This document shows, one piece after another, positions 1-10,582 of a DNA stretch of 64,000 bases (within the stretch, counting starts at the first letter, position 1; every line of letters begins with the position of its first letter). The notes below the pieces were generated by a model that was given only the letters and a program-made list of their open reading frames with translations, was not told where the DNA came from and did no database searches. The DNA is taken from assembly GCA_947462335.1 (NCBI GenBank), contig OX381715.1, positions 43,059,472 to 43,123,471 on the forward strand. Reading direction: 5' to 3'. Source of the stretch: Harmothoe impar. Its lineage: Eukaryota; Annelida; Polychaeta; Phyllodocida; Polynoidae. The position numbers and the translations under genes were made by a program.

Positions 1-339
1 ATATGGGCCACTATACAGCTAAAAAAGTGGTTTCTCATCACTCGGCAGTGAAAAATGGATGTTTTTGATTTTTTATTTTTTTTTATTTGGGAGCCTTAAA
101 TTATGCTTGTCACAAACAATTTTCACATTTAGTAGTTAAAATTGTATTGATCTGCAAAACTTGTTTGCCCAGCTCAGTGCATTATCGACAGCACAATTAA
201 GCTTTGATATGACACCAAATATGACAAAAACAAGAAGGTCGTTTGACCCAAATCGGGATAATTTTTCATGAGGAACCAGCATCTGTTGAGTGGCCTAGTA
301 TAAAAGGTGATTGGTGGTATTGGTGGTTTCCAGTATTAC

Positions 340-612
340 ATACTGTTCAGTTACACTCACCTACTGTACACTCACACACAGGAGGTCGTGGGTTCGAGTC
401 TCCACTGGGCACAAGAGATATTACTATTGAAATGCAGCTGAATGAGACGAATAAACATACTCAAAAAGTGTTGTTATGTAAATATAGGTATATTTACGTT
501 TCATATAAGTTAAAAACCAAAGGAAATAAGAGAATAATAATTGTTGCACTGCTAGCCTGACCAGGGTTTGAACCCTGGATCTTTTTATTAACTTACAGCT
601 ACACCACAACGT
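340..612. repeat. tRNA-like SINE fragments in inverted arrangement
   Basis: A box-B-like motif, GGTTCGAGTCTCC, lies at 391-403 on the plus strand. A second, GGTTCAAACCC on the minus strand, lies at 564-575, preceded on that strand by an A-box-like TGGTGTAGCTG. Neither folds into a convincing full tRNA by eye, so tRNA-derived repeats are more likely than functional tRNA genes. Confidence 0.35.
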
Positions 613-969
613 TGTGTAACCATGATAGAAACTACTGGAAACCAAAGTAATACCTCCTTATATATTTTGCAGCTACACCACTTACTCCTAACAGTGCAGC
701 ACAACCTCTAGGGTGGACCACCATGTAGTAGAAAGACATTCCTCATTATCTGGGAAGCTGTAATGCTCAGGACTGCATCCTTGTTTCTTTTCATCTTTTT
801 GTCACATACAGGGAGGCCATATTAGGCTGAATAACACAGACCGTACACAACCTGCTGCTACAGTGTCAAAAGGTCCCATGTCTAACCCTCCAAGGCCTGC
901 TTTTATGCTAATTTGTGGGCAAGATATAGCCTGCCTACAGTGGCCCAGAAGGGCCAAATAGATAGAAAA

Positions 970-1145
970 GTGAAAAGTGGAAAGTGCAAATCAAAAAGTG
1001 AAAAGTGCAAATCAAAAAGTGAAAAGTGCAAATCAAAAAGTGAAAAGTGCAAACCAAAAAGTGAAAAGTGCAAACATAAAAGTGAAAAGTGCAAATCAAA
1101 AAGTGAAAAGTGCAAATCAAAAAGTGAAAACCAAAAAGTAAAAAG
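970..1145. repeat. 21-bp tandem array, left arm
   Basis: About eight units of AAGTGAAAAGTGCAAATCAAA with point variants (CCAAAA, CATAAA). It is the left-arm counterpart of the array at 2705-3020 and is purine-rich on this strand. Confidence 0.9.
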
Positions 1146-2704
1146 TGGTTTGAGGTTTGTGGTTTGAGGTTTCCACTTTCAGTGTCATGCTGTCAATCTG
1201 TCAACAGGTTGTGACAGGTATCTTTTAGCATTGGGTCAGAATTTCCAAAAATGTGATTATCGGGAAATTGGCAGAAATGGTGAGAAAAAAGGTCAGAAAC
1301 GAAAAAAGTAAACTTTTTCCGGGAAAATGTCCAATTGGGCGAGAAAGATGGTCAGAATTTCAAAAAGTGTGATTTTCGGGAAATTGGCAGAAATGGCGAG
1401 AAAAAAAGGTCAAAAATGAAAAAAAGTCAATTTTTTCCGGGAAAATGTCCAATTGGGCGAGAAAAATCGTCAGCATTCCAAAAATGTGATTTTCGGGAAA
1501 TTGGCAGAAATGGCGAGAAAAAAGGTCAGAAACAAAAAAAAGTCAAGTACACTTTTTTTGTACCTTATTTCTGGGCCATTTCCGAGGGCCTATAATTCAG
1601 AAATCACTTGGGTTGAGGATGTGTCCTTCTCTGAACTGGTTCTATGGGTTACTGGCATGAGGCAAATGTAATATCAAAGTGTATAGTATAGAATTCCCAT
1701 TTTGCTATGTGGTCAAACTTGGGAAATACACCTTTCCCTTTGAGCATGAAGGCAGGTTCAGAGAGTTCTCCCACCAGTAGTTGTCATTACAATTGGGCCA
1801 TAATTCATTTTCTGTGTCTATATAACTATGTCAATAGGCATAATTATGTGTTACCTTAAGTAAACCAAGATTATTTAGGGAAATATGACTGTCTGAAAAT
1901 GACACAGAAATAGAATTGGCACTTTTGACCCCCAAATATAGCCATGTGAGATAAGTGAACCCAAACCAGAATATGATATATTTGAAAGAGCTATATCTGC
2001 CCCTCTTATTGATGTAAGAAAAAAGCTGGGTTCTCATTTCCTTCATAGTGTTGTAATCCAATGAAAAACACTGATTTTCCTTGAAATTGACTATGAGGAC
2101 ATGTTTAGGTTGCTCTCCTATCAAAAGTAGTTTTCATGAAGTGTGCCTATTTTGGTTTCTGTATCTACCTCAAATTGCCAAAAGGCATGTGCAATACTAT
2201 TGGTGAAATATGCTTCATTAAGAAAATATTACTGACTGAAAATGGCCGAGATGTGAAATTGGCACTTTTGAAAAATTAGCGGGAAATTGGCAGAAATGGC
2301 AAGATAAAAGGTCAGAAATGAAAAAAGACATAATTATTTTTCTGGGAAAATGTCTAATTTGGCAAGAAAATGGTCAGAATTCCCAAAAAATGTGATTTTC
2401 GGGAAATTGTCAGAAATAGCGAGAAAAATGAGCAGAAATGAAAAAAGTCTAACCTTTTTTTCTCGCCAAATCTGCCAATTTCTTGTTATCTCATCTTTTG
2501 AGGTTTTGACCACTTTTCTCGCCCAATTGGACATTTTCCCGGAAAAAATTGTCTTTTTTCGTTTCTGACCTTTTTTCTCGCCATTTCTGCCAATTTCCCG
2601 AAAAATCACATTTTTGGAAATTCTTACCCAATGCTATAAGATACCTGTCATAACCTGTTGACAGATTGACAGCATGACACTGAAAGTGGAAACCTCAAAC
2701 CACA

Positions 2705-3020
2705 AACCTCAAACCACTTTTTACTTTTTGGTTTTCACTTTTTGATTTGCACTTTTCACTTTTTGATTTGCACTTTTCACTTTTAGGTTTGCACTTTTCA
2801 CTTTTTGGTTTGCACTTTTCACTTTTTGATTTGCACTTTTCACTTTTTGATTTGCACTTTTCACTTTTTGATTTGCACTTTTCACTTTTTGATTTGCACT
2901 TTTCACTTTTTGATTTGCACTTTTCACTTTTTGATTTGCACTTTTCACTTTTTGATTTGCACTTTTCACTTTTTGATTTGCACTTTTCACTTTTTGATTT
3001 GCACTTTTCACTTATCACTT
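2705..3020. repeat. 21-bp tandem array, right arm (inverted, expanded)
   Basis: The same 21-bp unit as at 970-1145 in inverted orientation (CACTTTTTGATTTGCACTTTT), with about 14 copies. The two arms have therefore changed copy number independently since the element formed. Confidence 0.9.
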
Positions 3021-3129
3021 TTCTATCTATTTGGCCCTTCTGGGCCACTGTACCTGCCTAGGAGCAACCTGCGAGTTACTCCTGCCGACCCCTATAGGGG
3101 TGTATTAGCCCTAATGAGTCTGCAAAAAA

Positions 3130-4100
3130 TACCAAGGTAGCAAGGGTATGTTGGACCAATGTCGGCAATGATCGACTCCATCGCAATCGTTATACCAACC
3201 ATGGCCCAATATAGGTAATGCACACATTGGTTCAACATACAAATTACAATGATGGCCCACCCTTGGCAATTCTGATAATGGGCCATTGCCTGATATCGCT
3301 GATATTGACCCAGTGGTGGCCCAGTGTTGGAACATTTCAGGGCCATCATATTATTTTGGATGTTGGACCAACATAAATTCTAACTGCACTTGTCCAATAT
3401 TGGCTGTGATCTACACCAGGGGGATTCAATGTTGCCTGAAGAATATCTTACAGGATGGCTCCTTCTTTGCCATCATATTGGGTTATAAACGTGATCCCCA
3501 GTGTGCTCTACATGTTTAAAGGTCAGAGGAAGTTCATGGATGAAATTTGATATCTAAAAGTGCCATTTACTGCATGACACCCGTGGGAATTTGTCAGAAT
3601 TAACTTGAAGACACCTCATGTGTGGGTAATGGAGTTAGATAAGTCCTAAAGGAAAGTAATACAGTTTGTATGGTGTCTAACCAATTTGGGATAGAGTTCA
3701 AGATGGATTAAAAAGACAGTAATGGCTTTTTCTAAACTGATGATACTTGACAGTCATGTCTAAAATATGCTTGCACATTCAATTATACACATAAAAATAG
3801 TATTGTTCAATATTAGTGATTGTTGCAGTGGTCCTAAATTGAGAATTATATGTTGGGGCGACATATGTATTTCAAGGTTGCCCCAATGTTTAATTTCTAA
3901 CCTTGGAATGATGTAAAAGCATTGTAATGTTGGCCCACCTTTGGGCCAATATGAAATCAATATCCCTTTTTCCGAGCATGGGCCATTACTGGGCCAGCGG
4001 TCAAACCAGAGGTGGGCCAATATCAAAATGCCAATATTCGCCCATTTTTAAGTGGTATATTGGCCCAATCATGGCCCAATGTACTAATGTTACCTGGGTA
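3130..4100. mobile_element. TIR element with TTGGCCCAATAT-type subterminal repeats
   Basis: The left end reads TACCAAGGTAGCA and the right end is its imperfect inverse, TGTTACCTGGGTA. Both ends carry many variants of TTGGGCCAATATTGG in both orientations (3150-3370 and 3930-4085), while the middle lacks them. A TA target is possible. No transposase ORF is seen. Confidence 0.5.
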
Positions 4101-4184
4101 CCTAGCAGTTTACTCGCAAGGGCGACATTCATGCATAGTGGTGACAAAACAAATGTATTCAAGCACTATGCAGCCCGTAGCCCA

Positions 4185-4408
4185 TTAAGGGCTGCATAAT
4201 GCATCAATGTATCATGTCCTTAGTCGTCATGATGCATGACATGAGCCCTATAGCAAGTAGTTCCCCAGTGCTACACCCAAGCAACATACCGACCGTACGT
4301 GGTTGAGACACTCCAAAATGGCTGGCATGATGCACCAATGTAGCACCGGCCATTTACTCGCCAGGGCTACATGGGTGCATTTCTTTGCGACATGCCATCC
4401 TTGAAGGG
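4185..4408 (+). mobile_element. piggyBac-type MITE copy
   Basis: A diverged copy ending CCTTGAAGGG followed by TTAA (4409-4412). It keeps the internal hairpin modules GCATGATGCACCAATG and TTACTCGCCAGGGCT. A further fragment of the family abuts it at about 4098-4185. Confidence 0.6.
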
Positions 4409-4419
4409 TTAAGGGTTAC

Positions 4420-5016
4420 AGTCTGGTGTCACAGGAGGGCACTGGGGCCGACAGGATGTATACAACTACACTGGGCTCCTGCACCTTCAGCCTGCATGGT
4501 AGCCATGTGGTGTCCTAACAGGGCGTGGTGGTAGGGAGGGGCACCACTCTCTGAAGTCTGCTAGTGACAAATTCCTTTATCCTGGTTTCCATTGGTAGGG
4601 AAATTATGAAACAAGAAGGCACAAGGAAAAGAGGTCGGTAGCCTAGTTACGACGCCTGGCCACATGAGGAGAAATGGATGTTTCAGCGGCCTAGTGTCAT
4701 CATGATGCATGAATACAACACATATTCCACTAGATAGTATCAACCTATTAAGACATGATACCAGATAAGCAATGATTGAGAACTTGCATTTGATCTACAC
4801 TTATCATAATACGAGCTTGAATCAGCAGATATATTAATCAGCTTAGCTTCTTATCCCCACCAGCGTTGAACCTTAGTTATGTTGACTGGGAAGAGCAAAG
4901 TATACAGACCCAGTCTAGATAAGGAGATTTGAATTGAACTGAGCTGAAGTTAATAATTATTGAACCCTAGAAAGTTACCCAGGCTTGCATTTAAACATCC
5001 CATTAACAAAAGAGCA
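4420..5016. other. No recognisable feature
   Basis: AT-moderate sequence without a credible ORF, RNA or repeat, apart from a short MITE-like stretch (GTCATCATGATGCATGAATA) near 4700. Confidence 0.4.
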
Positions 5017-5020
5017 TTAA

Positions 5021-5230
5021 CCCTTCAAGGATACATGTCACTAAAAGGTGACATTGGTCGTCATGCCATGCGACACTTTGAGAGTGTCTCAACCTTATGA
5101 GGTCGGCATGATGCTTGAATGCAGCCCTGGCGAGTTGCTCGCCAGGGCTGCAGAGCCCATGCTCGATTTAGTTTAGCATCATGACGACAAAGGCTATGAT
5201 GCATTTAGGCATTATGCCGGCCTTAGAGGG
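5021..5230 (-). mobile_element. piggyBac-type MITE, copy with perfect TTAA duplication
   Basis: Flanked on both sides by TTAA (5017-5020 and 5231-5234). It begins CCCTTCAAGG and ends CCTTAGAGGG. These are the hallmarks of the piggyBac superfamily: TTAA target, 5'-CCC ends, short TIRs. The interior is a chain of small palindromes (GGCGAGTTGCTCGCC, GCATGATGC) typical of the family in this window. It has no coding capacity, so mobility would need a transposase supplied elsewhere. Confidence 0.7.
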
Positions 5231-5325
5231 TTAAAGCACTATGCTGCCGTTAAAGGGTTAGTAGCGCTATTGAAGGTGGCGGGCCATCAGTGCACTAATG
5301 TCAGGGATAAGCCAGCCTCGAGCTC

Positions 5326-5365
5326 TCCAGGCCCATTACAGCCGTCAGGCTGTAATGGGCCTGGA
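5326..5365. repeat. Perfect 18-bp stem hairpin
   Basis: TCCAGGCCCATTACAGCC, a 4-base loop GTCA, then the exact reverse complement. GC-rich and isolated; no poly-T or gene context suggests a terminator. Confidence 0.8.
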
Positions 5366-5435
5366 CAAGTTTGTATCTAATGAAGACTATGTCCTACTTA
5401 GAAAATGATCCGGGATCCTGGATCATTTCTTAATG

Positions 5436-5740
5436 AGATAGGTAGCTCACTGATTGGTTAGCTATGGTCACATGATCATGACTGAGGTTGTGTATGGCCT
5501 CATGGGTTCGAATCCCACCTTGGGGAAAACGTAGGTTCGTTTTTTTACATTATTTATTTAGCCCATTTGAAGCATAAATCCATTTTAATTGACATAGTTA
5601 TATAAGCTATTAGATATGTGACTAAGTACATTATCTCAATTTAGGTGCAATAAGCAGATATCAACAGTACAATAATTGAGCAAGAGTGGGGTTCGAACCC
5701 ACACTCCCATGGTTGCTGATACTAGTGGGCATGTACAGTA
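5436..5740. repeat. tRNA-like SINE fragments, inverted pair
   Basis: On the plus strand, A-box-like TAGCTCACTGATTGG (5443-5457) is followed by box B GGTTCGAATCCC (5505-5516). On the minus strand GGTTCGAACCCCAC lies at about 5686-5699. The arrangement matches the pair at 340-612 with similar spacing (about 180 bp) between the two B boxes. Confidence 0.4.
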
Positions 5741-5929
5741 TAGCAGGGTATGTGGGCCAGTGTAGGTACATATGTCTAATTACTCTCCCAGACTGTAAAC
5801 GTACAGTCAGGGCCCGAGACTGGGGATAAGCAGGCAGGCAGCTGTATGTGTGTGTGGGGGGGGGGGGCGGCTGTAACTGGGCATATCAGCCCTGTTTACT
5901 CTTTGGGCACATTGTGCTCGTTGCTTTTG

Positions 5930-6230
5930 TCCAATGTAATGCACCAATGTATTACTGGCAATTTACTCGCTGCAATGGTGCATCAAATGAACCCTTTAGG
6001 AGTGTATCAAACCCCATAGGGTCGGTTTGATGCATGAATGTGACGCTTCTCAGTCTACTCGTCAGGGCTGTATTCACCAAGTGGGCACACAATTCCGTTT
6101 AGCGTTGAATCAAGATTGAATCAACATTGAATCAGCATTGTCAACCAGTTTTCAATGCTGATTCAATGTTCTGTGCCCACTGGGCATGCATCATGACAAC
6201 ATTAAAGCACTATCTCATCTCTGAAGGGCT
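5930..6230 (+). mobile_element. piggyBac-type MITE copy interrupted by another short IR element
   Basis: Degenerate modules (GCACCAATGTATTACTGG, GGGTCGGTTTGATGCATG) run to about 6078 and resume at 6184 with GCATGCATCATGACAAC, ending GAAGGGCTAA. The break is the IR element at 6080-6181. Confidence 0.5.
6080..6181. mobile_element. Short inverted-repeat element (AGTGGGCACA ends)
   Basis: Termini AGTGGGCACA and TGTGCCCACT, with an inner palindromic region around CAATGCTGATTCAATGTT. The same termini flank the unrelated palindrome at 9469-9569. Confidence 0.6.
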
Positions 6231-6699
6231 AAGCTACAGACATACACTATCAGCCATATTTACCCAGCTTCCCGGCCAGCCCCCAGTGGTGGCAGAGACC
6301 CCTAGCGACAGGCAGTCGCAGCTACTTTTGTATCCTGTATACGCGATGTGCCTTTGATGGTCCGTATTAATACACTGTCTGTTCTGCCGACTGGAAGCAA
6401 TGCATTCCCCTACCATGTAAAGCTGAGCAAATCCACCTCTTTTTCTGCCTCTTTTTCTGCCCCTACTCCTCCCACATGTCTTAAACCTCAGCCCACCCTT
6501 GATACATAACAGCCCTGGTACATACAAAGAGACTCTGCAGAAAACTAGTAAAAAGAAAATGGAAGGGAAAGAAAGGGGGAGGGGATAAAAGTGAGAGTCT
6601 GAAAGCCTTGGTACATGCAGCTGTTAAGAAATGTGAAGTGAGGGGCCGAGTTAATCAAAGTTGTGTCTTCACCTTGTATTTAGCACTTAACTGCAGGAA

Positions 6700-7012
6700 A
6701 GAGCTCTAACCCAGTATGCCCTTCCGTCATTATGGTGCATAGATACATACCCGCCCTCCAAAGTTTAAGAGCCGAGCCGCTTATACAGCATGGTAAACTA
6801 ACGGGAGAGAAATTTGTCAGTCCAGCATTCATGCATCATGCTGAACCTACATGGCTGATATACTTGCGAAGGGCTGAGAAGATGGACACATTATGCAGCA
6901 GTTGGAGGTTTAAAGGGTTGGGATGGTGCAGGAACATGTGATTTACTCACAAGAATTGTATCTATTGAATAGAAGAATGCATAACAGCATTATGCAGCCC
7001 TTAAAGGGATAA
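6700..7012. mobile_element. Degenerate piggyBac-type MITE remnants
   Basis: Recognisable only by CCCTTCCGTCATTATGGTGCAT near 6720 and GCATTATGCAGCCCTTAAAGGG at the right end. Confidence 0.35.
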
Positions 7013-7262
7013 TCCACCATACATAGAGACCAGGCAGCACTCTGTGTACAAGTTTTATATACTCCCCAAAAGTTACTATGAATGGGTCACTTATAGCCTG
7101 AACCTTTCATAGAGGTATAATTTGTGATTTAAAATTGGATGTGAGAAATTCAAGATGTACATGACATCGGCAATAGTAATAATTCTATTTTTAATGGACT
7201 CTATTGTAAACATATCCCTCACTATGGTAATATTTTATGGTAATTTTACCAGCCATTTGTAT
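7012..7262 (+). repeat. Interspersed repeat, copy 1, left part
   Basis: Shares extended similarity with 13695-13970, including ATAGAGACCAGGC, AAGATGTACATGACAT and ACTATGGTAATATTTTATGG. The match stops at about 7262 and resumes at about 8026, so this copy was split by an insertion. Confidence 0.7.
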
Positions 7263-7453
7263 AGAGAGTATCACCCCGCTGATACATGTATAATCGAAAG
7301 GTGGGCAGTTTTCTCTCCGGTCGTTCGCGGGCCACAGTTCCCTGTTTCCCCTGGAGGTGATGCATTGTACGCCACTGGTCATAGTACGGCCGCTGGCCGT
7401 AAGATGGCGCCCCGGGCCGTTGCCGTAGTAACTTCCTTTTGTTGTGATTGCGC

Positions 7454-7460
7454 TATATAA
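7454..7460 (+). promoter_or_regulatory. TATA box in CpG-rich insertion
   Basis: TATATAA in GCGCTATATAAGGC, about 30 bases upstream of CCGTCAGTCGCC. No ORF follows, so it probably belonged to the inserted element. Confidence 0.4.
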
Positions 7461-7869
7461 GGCCACTCAGCCGTAACGGCCGTCAGTCGCCCTCCACCAG
7501 CTGTGGATGACACACCTGTACGTCTCTACCTGGCTTATTTTAATTTTTAGGAGATTTGGAGAATTTTCAAGAATTTTCCAAAATTTATGACGAATGTTAG
7601 ATTTTTTGTTAACTTTCATGGCATTAACAGTATTTATTGTCTCATGGTATTCATTGTTGTTATTTATTGATATTGTTACTGATTGTTGAACACACTGCGT
7701 TGTGTTGGTTATTCCCACATAAAATGGTTTGTGAACTGCAGTATATAAATATGATACTTCAGTAATAAAGTAAGGGCTAATTGTATGGTGCATGCCCGGC
7801 ACCTATATTCCTCCAAACACTGTGTTCTCCTTCCTTCCACATTTATATGAATTATATTAATTATTGTAT

Positions 7870-8025
7870 TAATAATAGTAGCTACCGGTAATTATGATCC
7901 TGCTTACATAGTGATTACTACATTAATAATATTAGCTACCGGTAATTATATAATCCTGTTACCATAGTAACTGCAATGATTAATATATAAGTATATTTAA
8001 TTATGTTAGCTACCGGGACTTATAC
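7870..8025 (+). repeat. Three tandem units with TAGCTACCGGTAATTAT
   Basis: Units of about 70-75 bp, each including GCTACCGG and ATTAATA. They form the right end of the insertion starting near 7263. Confidence 0.6.
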
Positions 8026-8096
8026 GCTACATGCTCCCGTTCTGAGAATTTATGATCATATCATAAAATATGTCACATAAGGTAAAAAAGAAAAGA

Positions 8097-8627
8097 GGTT
8101 TGTTTCAGGTAACATGGAAGGAAAATGTAGGGTCGGTAGGTCGGATTCTTTTATTTTTTTTATCCTTTTATCTAAACATGTCAGGCCAAAAAAAAAAAAG
8201 GTTTGTTTCAGGTCACCCGACCGACCCTATGTAAACAGGGCCGACCCTACGTTTTTTTATGCACTTTTGGAGAAATTTTTATATTTTTACACTTTTTTGG
8301 GGTCAAATTTTGGTGTACAAAAATTTTGAAAAAATCTTCCCATTTTTACACTTTTTTAGGGGCAATTTTAGGCTATGTAAAAAAAAAAAAAAAAGTAAAA
8401 AAAAAAAAAAAATCCGACCTACCGACCCTAGAGATTCATCCCATGTTACCTGAAACAAAACTTTTTTTTTATTTGGCCCGAATGTATAAGCCAGCCCCTC
8501 TGCAAACCCTAAAATTGATCAAAAAAGGGTAAAAAATTCTTCAGAATTGCATAAGAAAACGTAGGGTTGGCCCAATCTACATTAGGTCGGTCGGGGGACC
8601 TGAAACAAACCCCCTTTTTTTGGCCTA
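8097..8627. mobile_element. Two interleaved fold-back elements
   Basis: Pair one: GGTTTGTTTCAGGTAACATG with TAGGGTCGGTAGGTCGG (8097-8147) matches the inverse at 8410-8461. Pair two: AGGCCAAAAAAA...GTTTCAGGTCACCCGACCGACC (8182-8235) matches the inverse at 8573-8627. The pairs share the GTTTCAGGT and GGTCGG modules, so one copy probably inserted into a relative. Confidence 0.6.
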
Positions 8628-8629
8628 AG

Positions 8630-9460
8630 TACCAGCGCTACTTTCCTACATCAAACGTCATGTTTTGCAAAACGGCAAATCTGACATTATCTATTACAAT
8701 AACTTCCCATTTAGCAGAAATGTACTTAAATAAGTCCTTTTGGCCCCCTGAACCTATACATGGACTTGTACTTATAATGATGAGGTCCGTTATGGACAAA
8801 ATGTGAGTTTGAGGAAGGTTATACTTCAGCTGAAAAGATACCTGCACTCTTTAAGAGGGTTGTTCTTAATCAGTTTGCACAACTCGTTTTTAGGTACAGA
8901 TAGATTTCATATTATGTGATATAAGATTCATACCTGCTATATTTACATAGTGGTCTGGTCCCTTGATTTACCTATGATGCAACATGATATAGAAGGATTG
9001 TATGTGCAAACAGAGACCTTGTGAACCCTGTAGGATTCCAACATGTACACCATAGCATCTGTAGAACTCAGGAAAAATGAAAAACAAATGATAAGATGCT
9101 TGCTATTTATTTGTACAACGACTGGGCAACTCAAAGAAATGAAAGCCATGTGAAAAGTAAAGGCCTCCTCAAATAGTAAATAGAATCTTTCACATAATGC
9201 AGAGCTTACTGCAGCTATTTTATACTAGTCAGACTAAGATGATCATACCCCACCTGTTTTTAGCAAAATTGGTGGATGTTGAATCTGCAAATTTATTGGA
9301 AAATATGTTATATGCCTTTGTTTGTCCAATAATTGAGGTCTGACTTTATCAGTATAATAAGATTACTGGGTGACTGCAATGGAATATTAAGGCAAAACAC
9401 ATTGACGACACAAAGTACCTTACAACATTTCATTAATTTGAAGGGAGTGGCCTATATATA
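8630..9460. other. No recognisable feature
   Basis: AT-rich, stop-dense sequence on both strands with no repeat that I can match elsewhere in the window. Confidence 0.4.
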
Positions 9461-9468
9461 TATACCCA

Positions 9469-9569
9469 GTGGGCACAAACCACCTATTAAGCGCTTATTC
9501 AGCTCTGCATATTCTCTGTAGGGCTTAATAAGCGCTTATTGAGTGCTGCTTTTGTGAGGTGTGCCCACT
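9469..9569. mobile_element. Short inverted-repeat element (AGTGGGCACA ends), second family member
   Basis: Termini AGTGGGCACA and TGTGCCCACT. The inner arms carry TTAAGCGCTTATTCAG and AATAAGCGCTTATTGAG. The ends match those of 6080-6181 but the core does not. Confidence 0.6.
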
Positions 9570-9950
9570 CTTCAAAGCCGCATTATCACTGAGCGTGTCC
9601 CATGCACATGTGTAGTACTATTCTAGTCTACTTTGTGAGTGGTGATACTATCCCTTGAACAAGATGTAGGTGGAGGGAGGGTGAGGTAATGTAGGGAGGT
9701 ACCCAGAGCAAGAGGATTATCCTAATGTTGATCTCGGCACTCCTCCTGTTGTTTCAATGTGACCTCTGCCTTAGTGCTAGTGGGAGATTAATGGCCGATT
9801 GTATTGGGAATACCTTACAGCACAAACTGCTTACTCGCACATACCTTTAAATACTTTTGCTAACCCCATCCAGCGAAAGCGTCTCAGACTACTTAGACAG
9901 TGACTAGTGATGTATCGACCTATGGCAAGCCAAATGGGTACACTCAACAG

Positions 9951-10375
9951 AAACCAGGTTTCTGTTAGAGAAACTCGGTTTCTGCACACAGAAACCTGGT
10001 TTCTGTACTTGTTAAGGTATTTTTTCGGCAGAAACTAATACTACACCAGTTGTATGTCTCATATGAAGTGTTTATATCTATACAATAGTACTGGATTGGC
10101 CTGATTAAGGTGCCAACGAGGCTAATTAAATGTCTAAACACTATTGAACACCAATTGGGTCCGCCCCAAAACTTCCAGAGTCAATTTGTTAGTGAAGAGT
10201 CAGTTAAATTGAATATCTTGAAAATCTAGGTCAATTAGTCACATCTAAAGGCCAACTTGTTAAGGTATTTTCTCTACAGAAATATATACTAGACTAGTTG
10301 TATGTCTCATATGAGGTGTTTATATCTATAACACAGTATTAAATCAGCCTTATAAAGGTGCTAACGAGGCTAATC
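9951..10375. repeat. Direct repeat pair beside GGTTTCTG palindromes
   Basis: CTTGTTAAGGTATTTT...GTTGTATGTCTCATATGARGTGTTTATATCTATA occurs at about 10007-10085 and again at 10256-10331. The first copy is preceded by CAGAAACCTGGTTTCTG motifs like those of the array at 10583-10745. Confidence 0.65.
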
Positions 10376-10582
10376 AAAGTGTAGCAATATAATAATACAA
10401 ATTAGATAAGCGCACTATGCAAGTCAACTATATGTTGTGGGCAGAAGGTAGAGGGTAAGATTATGTAGCGGAAACCCACCCTCTGTACACAGAGGAGAGG
10501 TTAGATGTGAGAGGGTGGGTTTTTGTTTGAGAGGAGAGGTTTTGCTCATACCCCTCCTCTGTCTACAGAGGAGGGGTTTTTG

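Larger units (their letters stand above)
936..3052. mobile_element. Non-autonomous DNA transposon with very long inverted repeats (2.1 kb)
   Basis: The ends are inverted copies beginning TACAGTGGCCCAGAAGGGCC and are flanked by the direct hexamer CCTGCC (930-935 and 3053-3058), a likely target duplication. Each arm runs inward through a 21-bp tandem array, a unique block containing TGTCATGCTGTCAATCTGTC, and then about 100-bp subrepeats containing CGGGAAATTGGCAGAAATGG. The centre (about 1600-2270) is unique and has no convincing ORF. Long open frames over the 21-bp array encode only a repeated KSEKCKS peptide and are not taken as genes. The superfamily is not recognised. Confidence 0.7.
7263..8025 (+). 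mobile_element. About 760-bp insertion with CpG-rich TATA promoter region, LTR-like
   Basis: It interrupts an older repeat, as shown by comparison with 13950-14030. The left half is CpG-rich (7310-7520) and holds TATATAA at 7454-7460. An AATAAA lies near 7760. The right part has three tandem units containing AGCTACCGGTAATTA. A solo LTR, or another promoter-bearing insertion, would fit. Clean TG...CA ends and a target duplication are not evident, so the class is uncertain. Confidence 0.45.

Noticed and set aside
903..1167. Long open frames on both strands over the 21-bp array
   Set aside because: They exist only because 21 is a multiple of three; the peptides are pure repeat and have mirrored partners on the other strand.
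2695..3140. Four overlapping frames of 96-117 codons
   Set aside because: Same 21-bp repeat; no start context or non-repeat sequence that looks coding.
5326..5365. Rho-independent terminator
   Set aside because: Perfect hairpin but no poly-T, no upstream gene and a eukaryotic context.
5436..5520. Functional tRNA gene
   Set aside because: A- and B-box-like motifs are present, but an acceptor stem and anticodon arm could not be formed by eye.
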